8,269 bases of DNA from JAULUH01 sp032111745 (GTDB lineage: Bacteria; Chloroflexota; Anaerolineae; JAAEKA01). The notes below the pieces were generated by a model that had not been told where the DNA came from, searched no databases, and worked only from the letters and a program-made list of their open reading frames with translations. Positions 6,720-8,269 of this stretch are shown here, piece by piece (position 1 is the first letter of the stretch; the number at the start of each line of letters is the position of its first letter). The stretch lies in NCBI GenBank assembly GCA_032111745.1, contig JAULUH010000319.1, positions 1 to 8,269 of the forward strand. The letters are read 5' to 3'. The position numbers and the translations under genes were made by a program.

Positions 6720-6763
6720 GCCTCTGCGTATAGACGCAAGATCTTGCGTCTATACGCAGAGGC
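6720..6763. promoter_or_regulatory. Perfect 44-bp palindrome made of two 14-bp inverted repeats
   Basis: Every base from 6720 to 6763 is matched by its mirror position, centred on AGATCT. Each arm contains its own inverted repeat: TGCGTATAGACGCA (6725-6738) and TGCGTCTATACGCA (6745-6758). Their centres are 20 bp apart, about two helical turns, so two protein dimers could bind on the same face of the helix. The cores GTATAGAC and GTCTATAC both fit GTNTANAC, the pattern I recall for HutC-type GntR regulators. There is no U-tract on either side, so it is not a terminator. It ends 15 bp upstream of the minus-strand -35. Confidence 0.7.
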
Positions 6764-6788
6764 TCTATGGGTAGCGGCCTTCTCGCAA

Positions 6789-6809
6789 CCCTGGCACTGG
6801 CCACCAGGG
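6789..6809. repeat. Short inverted repeat in the divergent region
   Basis: CCCTGG (6789-6794) and CCAGGG (6804-6809) are perfect six-base arms around a nine-base spacer. It could be a protein-binding site or chance; no other copy was noticed. Confidence 0.35.
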
Positions 6810-6850
6810 CAGACTGTTCATGATCTTCGCCGAGGATTCGCCACCACGAC

Positions 6851-6899
6851 GTACCTGTGGTACACTCCGTACAGTGGTCATACCTCATACCACTGGTAT
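6851..6899. promoter_or_regulatory. Two copies of a 13-bp operator-like inverted repeat
   Basis: GTACCTGTGGTAC (6851-6863) and ATACCACTGGTAT (6887-6899) are both perfect inverted repeats and share the pattern RTACCNNTGGTAY, centres 36 bp apart. Between them GTGGT at 6874-6878 looks like a lone half-site. The right copy lies within the promoter and runs into the -10, and its TGGTAT arm also pairs with ATACCA (6901-6906), giving three alternating half-sites. A repressor bound there would block polymerase. It differs from the 44-bp palindrome, so two regulators may act here. Confidence 0.55.
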
Positions 6900-6902
6900 T
6901 AT
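6875..6902 (+). promoter_or_regulatory. Promoter of the lactonase-like gene
   Basis: TGGTCA (6875-6880) matches four of six -35 consensus bases, and TATTAT (6897-6902) matches five of six -10 bases, with 16 bases between. The transcript would start near 6909, with GAGGAG (6917-6922) serving as ribosome-binding site. Confidence 0.5.
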
Positions 6903-6931
6903 ACCAGCTCTTGCACGAGGAGTCCAGCGTG

Positions 6932-8269
6932 ATGACCCTCCCTCAAAACGTCCTCTACTACGGCTCTCCTGATCCTTTGCCCGCACAGACCCACCTGCGC
7001 GCCGGCCCGCTATCCCTGGTCTTCGAGGCCGGCGACCTGCGCTACGTGCGCCTGGGCGACCAGATGCTATTGTTGCGGGTCTACGTGGCGATCCGCGATC
7101 ACAACTGGGGTACGGTTCTGCCGGCGATTTCCAAGCTTCAGATGGATACCGGCAGCGACTCCTTTCGCATCACCTACGACGTGGCCAACCGCCAGGGCAA
7201 CATCGACTTCACCTGGCAAGGCGAGATCGCCGGGGACAGCGCCGGGACCATCACCTTCTCCATGGACGGCGAGGCCCGCTCGACCTTTCGGCGCAACCGC
7301 GTCGGCTTCTGCATCCTCCACCCCATGGAGGTGGCCGGTGCACCTTGCCGCATCGAGCACGTGGACGGCTCCCTGGAGGAGAGCGCCTTCCCTACCGCCA
7401 TCGCCCCCCAGCTGGTGGAGGGCGGCCAGGTCAAACCGATCTACCCCTTCGCCGAGATGCGCGCCATGGCCCACCAGGTGCAGCCCGGCCGGTGGGCCGA
7501 GGTGCGCTACACCGGCGAGATCTTCGAGATGGAGGATCAACGCAACTGGACCGACGCCTCCTTCAAGACCTACGGCACCCCCCTGCGCCTGCCCTTCCCC
7601 GTGGAAATCAAAGCCGGCACGCGCATCCGCCAGTCCGTCACCCTGCGCCTCCTTGGCGAGCCTTCCCTGGCCGCAGCCCCTGCCGGGGAGCAACAGCTCA
7701 CCTTCGCGGTCGGATCGCAGCCGAGCGGCCCGCTACCGCGCATTGGCCTCGGCCTGGCCAGCCACGGGCAATCGCTCAGCGCCCGTGAGATCGAGCGCCT
7801 CCAGGCCCTCCAACTCTCCCACCTCCGTGCGGACCTGCACCTCGCCGATCCCGCCTACCCGGCCCGCCTGCGCCAGGCCGCCGCCGAGGCCACCGCGCTG
7901 GGCGCCGGCCTCGAGGTCGCCCTCTTCCTTTCAAACGACGCCGAGGCCCAGCTGGCCGCGCTGCTGCCCCTCATCGACGAGCTCAACCCTCCGGTCCACG
8001 CCTGGCTCATCTTCCACCAGGCCGAGCCCACCACCTCCGAGCGCTGGGTCCGCCTGGCCCGCCAGTATCTGGCCAGCTACGACCCCCAGGCAGCCATCGG
8101 CTCTGGCACCAACATCTTCTTCACCGAGTTGAATCGCAGCCGCCCCCCGGTCGAGGCCCTGGACCTGGTCTGCTATTCCACCAACCCCCAGGTGCACGCG
8201 TTCGACAACCTCTCCCTGGTCGAGACGCTGGCCGCCCAGGCAGCCACTGTCGAGAGCGCCCGCCAGTTC
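6932..8269 (+). CDS. apnL: D-apionate lactonase-like protein (ApnL family), partial at the right edge
   Basis: The frame is open from ATG 6932 to the window end, giving 446 residues without a stop; it is easily missed because it runs off the edge. Characterised ApnL hydrolyses D-apionolactone to D-apionate in apiose catabolism. Resemblance is by recall of family motifs: LRAGPLSLVFEAGDLRYVR near 22-40, RDHNWGT at 55-61, ILHPMEVAG and IEHVDGSLEES in 128-151, FEMEDQRNWTDASFKTYGTPL at 198-218, GTNIFFTELNRSRP at 392-405 and YSTNPQVHAFDNLSLVETL at 415-433. Residues 1-240 look beta-rich and residues from about 270 look like a TIM barrel. No signal peptide is seen. GAGGAG is nine bases before the ATG; a GTG one codon earlier (6929) is equally possible. 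It is transcribed divergently from the kinase operon. Family assignment is fairly sure, the exact substrate is not. Confidence 0.72.
   Translation, partial: MTLPQNVLYYGSPDPLPAQTHLRAGPLSLVFEAGDLRYVRLGDQMLLLRVYVAIRDHNWGTVLPAISKLQMDTGSDSFRITYDVANRQGNIDFTWQGEIAGDSAGTITFSMDGEARSTFRRNRVGFCILHPMEVAGAPCRIEHVDGSLEESAFPTAIAPQLVEGGQVKPIYPFAEMRAMAHQVQPGRWAEVRYTGEIFEMEDQRNWTDASFKTYGTPLRLPFPVEIKAGTRIRQSVTLRLLGEPSLAAAPAGEQQLTFAVGSQPSGPLPRIGLGLASHGQSLSAREIERLQALQLSHLRADLHLADPAYPARLRQAAAEATALGAGLEVALFLSNDAEAQLAALLPLIDELNPPVHAWLIFHQAEPTTSERWVRLARQYLASYDPQAAIGSGTNIFFTELNRSRPPVEALDLVCYSTNPQVHAFDNLSLVETLAAQAATVESARQF

Larger units (their letters stand above)
6604..6931. promoter_or_regulatory. Divergent regulatory region between kinase operon and lactonase-like gene
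   Basis: These 328 bases carry no convincing gene and separate two diverging transcription units. From left to right they hold the kinase leader and Shine-Dalgarno, the minus-strand promoter, a perfect 44-bp palindrome, a CCCTGG/CCAGGG inverted repeat, a 13-bp inverted repeat, the plus-strand promoter with a second copy of that repeat, and the lactonase Shine-Dalgarno. Short open frames here arise partly from the palindrome reading alike on both strands. A direct repeat AGGGATTAC lies at 6619-6627 and 6708-6716 with no clear role. Confidence 0.8.

Noticed and set aside
6720..6763. The 44-bp palindrome as a bidirectional terminator or transposon end
   Set aside because: Neither side has a T-run, it lies between two diverging starts rather than at gene ends, and there is no transposase, target duplication or second copy.
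6628..6888. 86-codon minus-strand open frame in the divergent region
   Set aside because: Crosses the promoter and palindrome, has no motif, and part of its sequence recurs on the opposite strand only because the palindrome reads alike both ways.
7067..7693. 208-codon minus-strand open frame opposite the lactonase-like gene
   Set aside because: Gly/His/Ala-rich antisense shadow with no motif and no Shine-Dalgarno, lying wholly within a well-supported gene.
7338..8132. 264-codon plus-strand open frame inside the lactonase-like gene
   Set aside because: Its product is Ser/Pro/Arg/Ala-rich low-complexity sequence, typical of the wrong frame of GC-rich coding DNA; the frame from 6932 carries recognisable motifs throughout.

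Overview
The window is GC-rich, tightly packed bacterial DNA from an accessory, sugar-catabolic part of a chromosome. No rRNA, tRNA, CRISPR array or transposase was seen. The enzyme set and the base composition would fit Chloroflexota, or another GC-rich soil, sludge or hot-spring bacterium. No taxonomic marker gene is present, so this placement is a weak inference.

Layout: (1) Bases 1-373 hold the 3' end of a protein with a long Pro/Ala-rich linker and a C-terminal membrane helix. (2) Bases 424-1062 hold a HicA/HicB toxin-antitoxin pair with an operator-like set of inverted repeats upstream. The pair is visibly less GC-rich than its surroundings. (3) Bases 1092-1433 encode a 113-residue protein that I do not recognise. 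It ends tail-to-tail with the next operon, overlapping it by 4 bases. (4) Bases 1430-6603 on the minus strand form a five-gene operon. In transcription order it encodes an FGGY-family carbohydrate kinase, a zinc-type MDR dehydrogenase that has lost its structural-zinc loop, a TIM-barrel sugar isomerase/epimerase, a SIS-domain sugar-phosphate isomerase-like protein, and a second MDR dehydrogenase of the sorbitol/threonine dehydrogenase type. Gaps are only 21-28 bases and each gene has its own Shine-Dalgarno. (5) Bases 6604-6931 are a divergent regulatory region. It contains an extended -10 promoter for the operon, a perfect 44-bp palindrome built from two copies of a 14-bp inverted repeat, and two copies of a 13-bp inverted repeat around the promoter of the rightward gene. 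(6) From 6932 to the window edge there is a rightward gene of at least 446 codons resembling D-apionate lactonase (ApnL). It is open at the right edge.

How the genes may work together (inference): two dehydrogenases, an isomerase/epimerase, an FGGY kinase and a lactonase-type enzyme are the parts needed to bring an unusual sugar, polyol or aldonolactone into central metabolism. The ApnL-like protein, with a TIM-barrel isomerase and an FGGY kinase, recalls D-apiose catabolism, which has an oxidative lactone route and an isomerase/kinase route. The other hallmark enzymes of those routes are not in the window, and the SIS and MDR proteins do not fit the described versions. The substrate is therefore open. 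The divergent operator cluster suggests that local sugar-responsive repressors control both arms, but no regulator gene lies inside the window.
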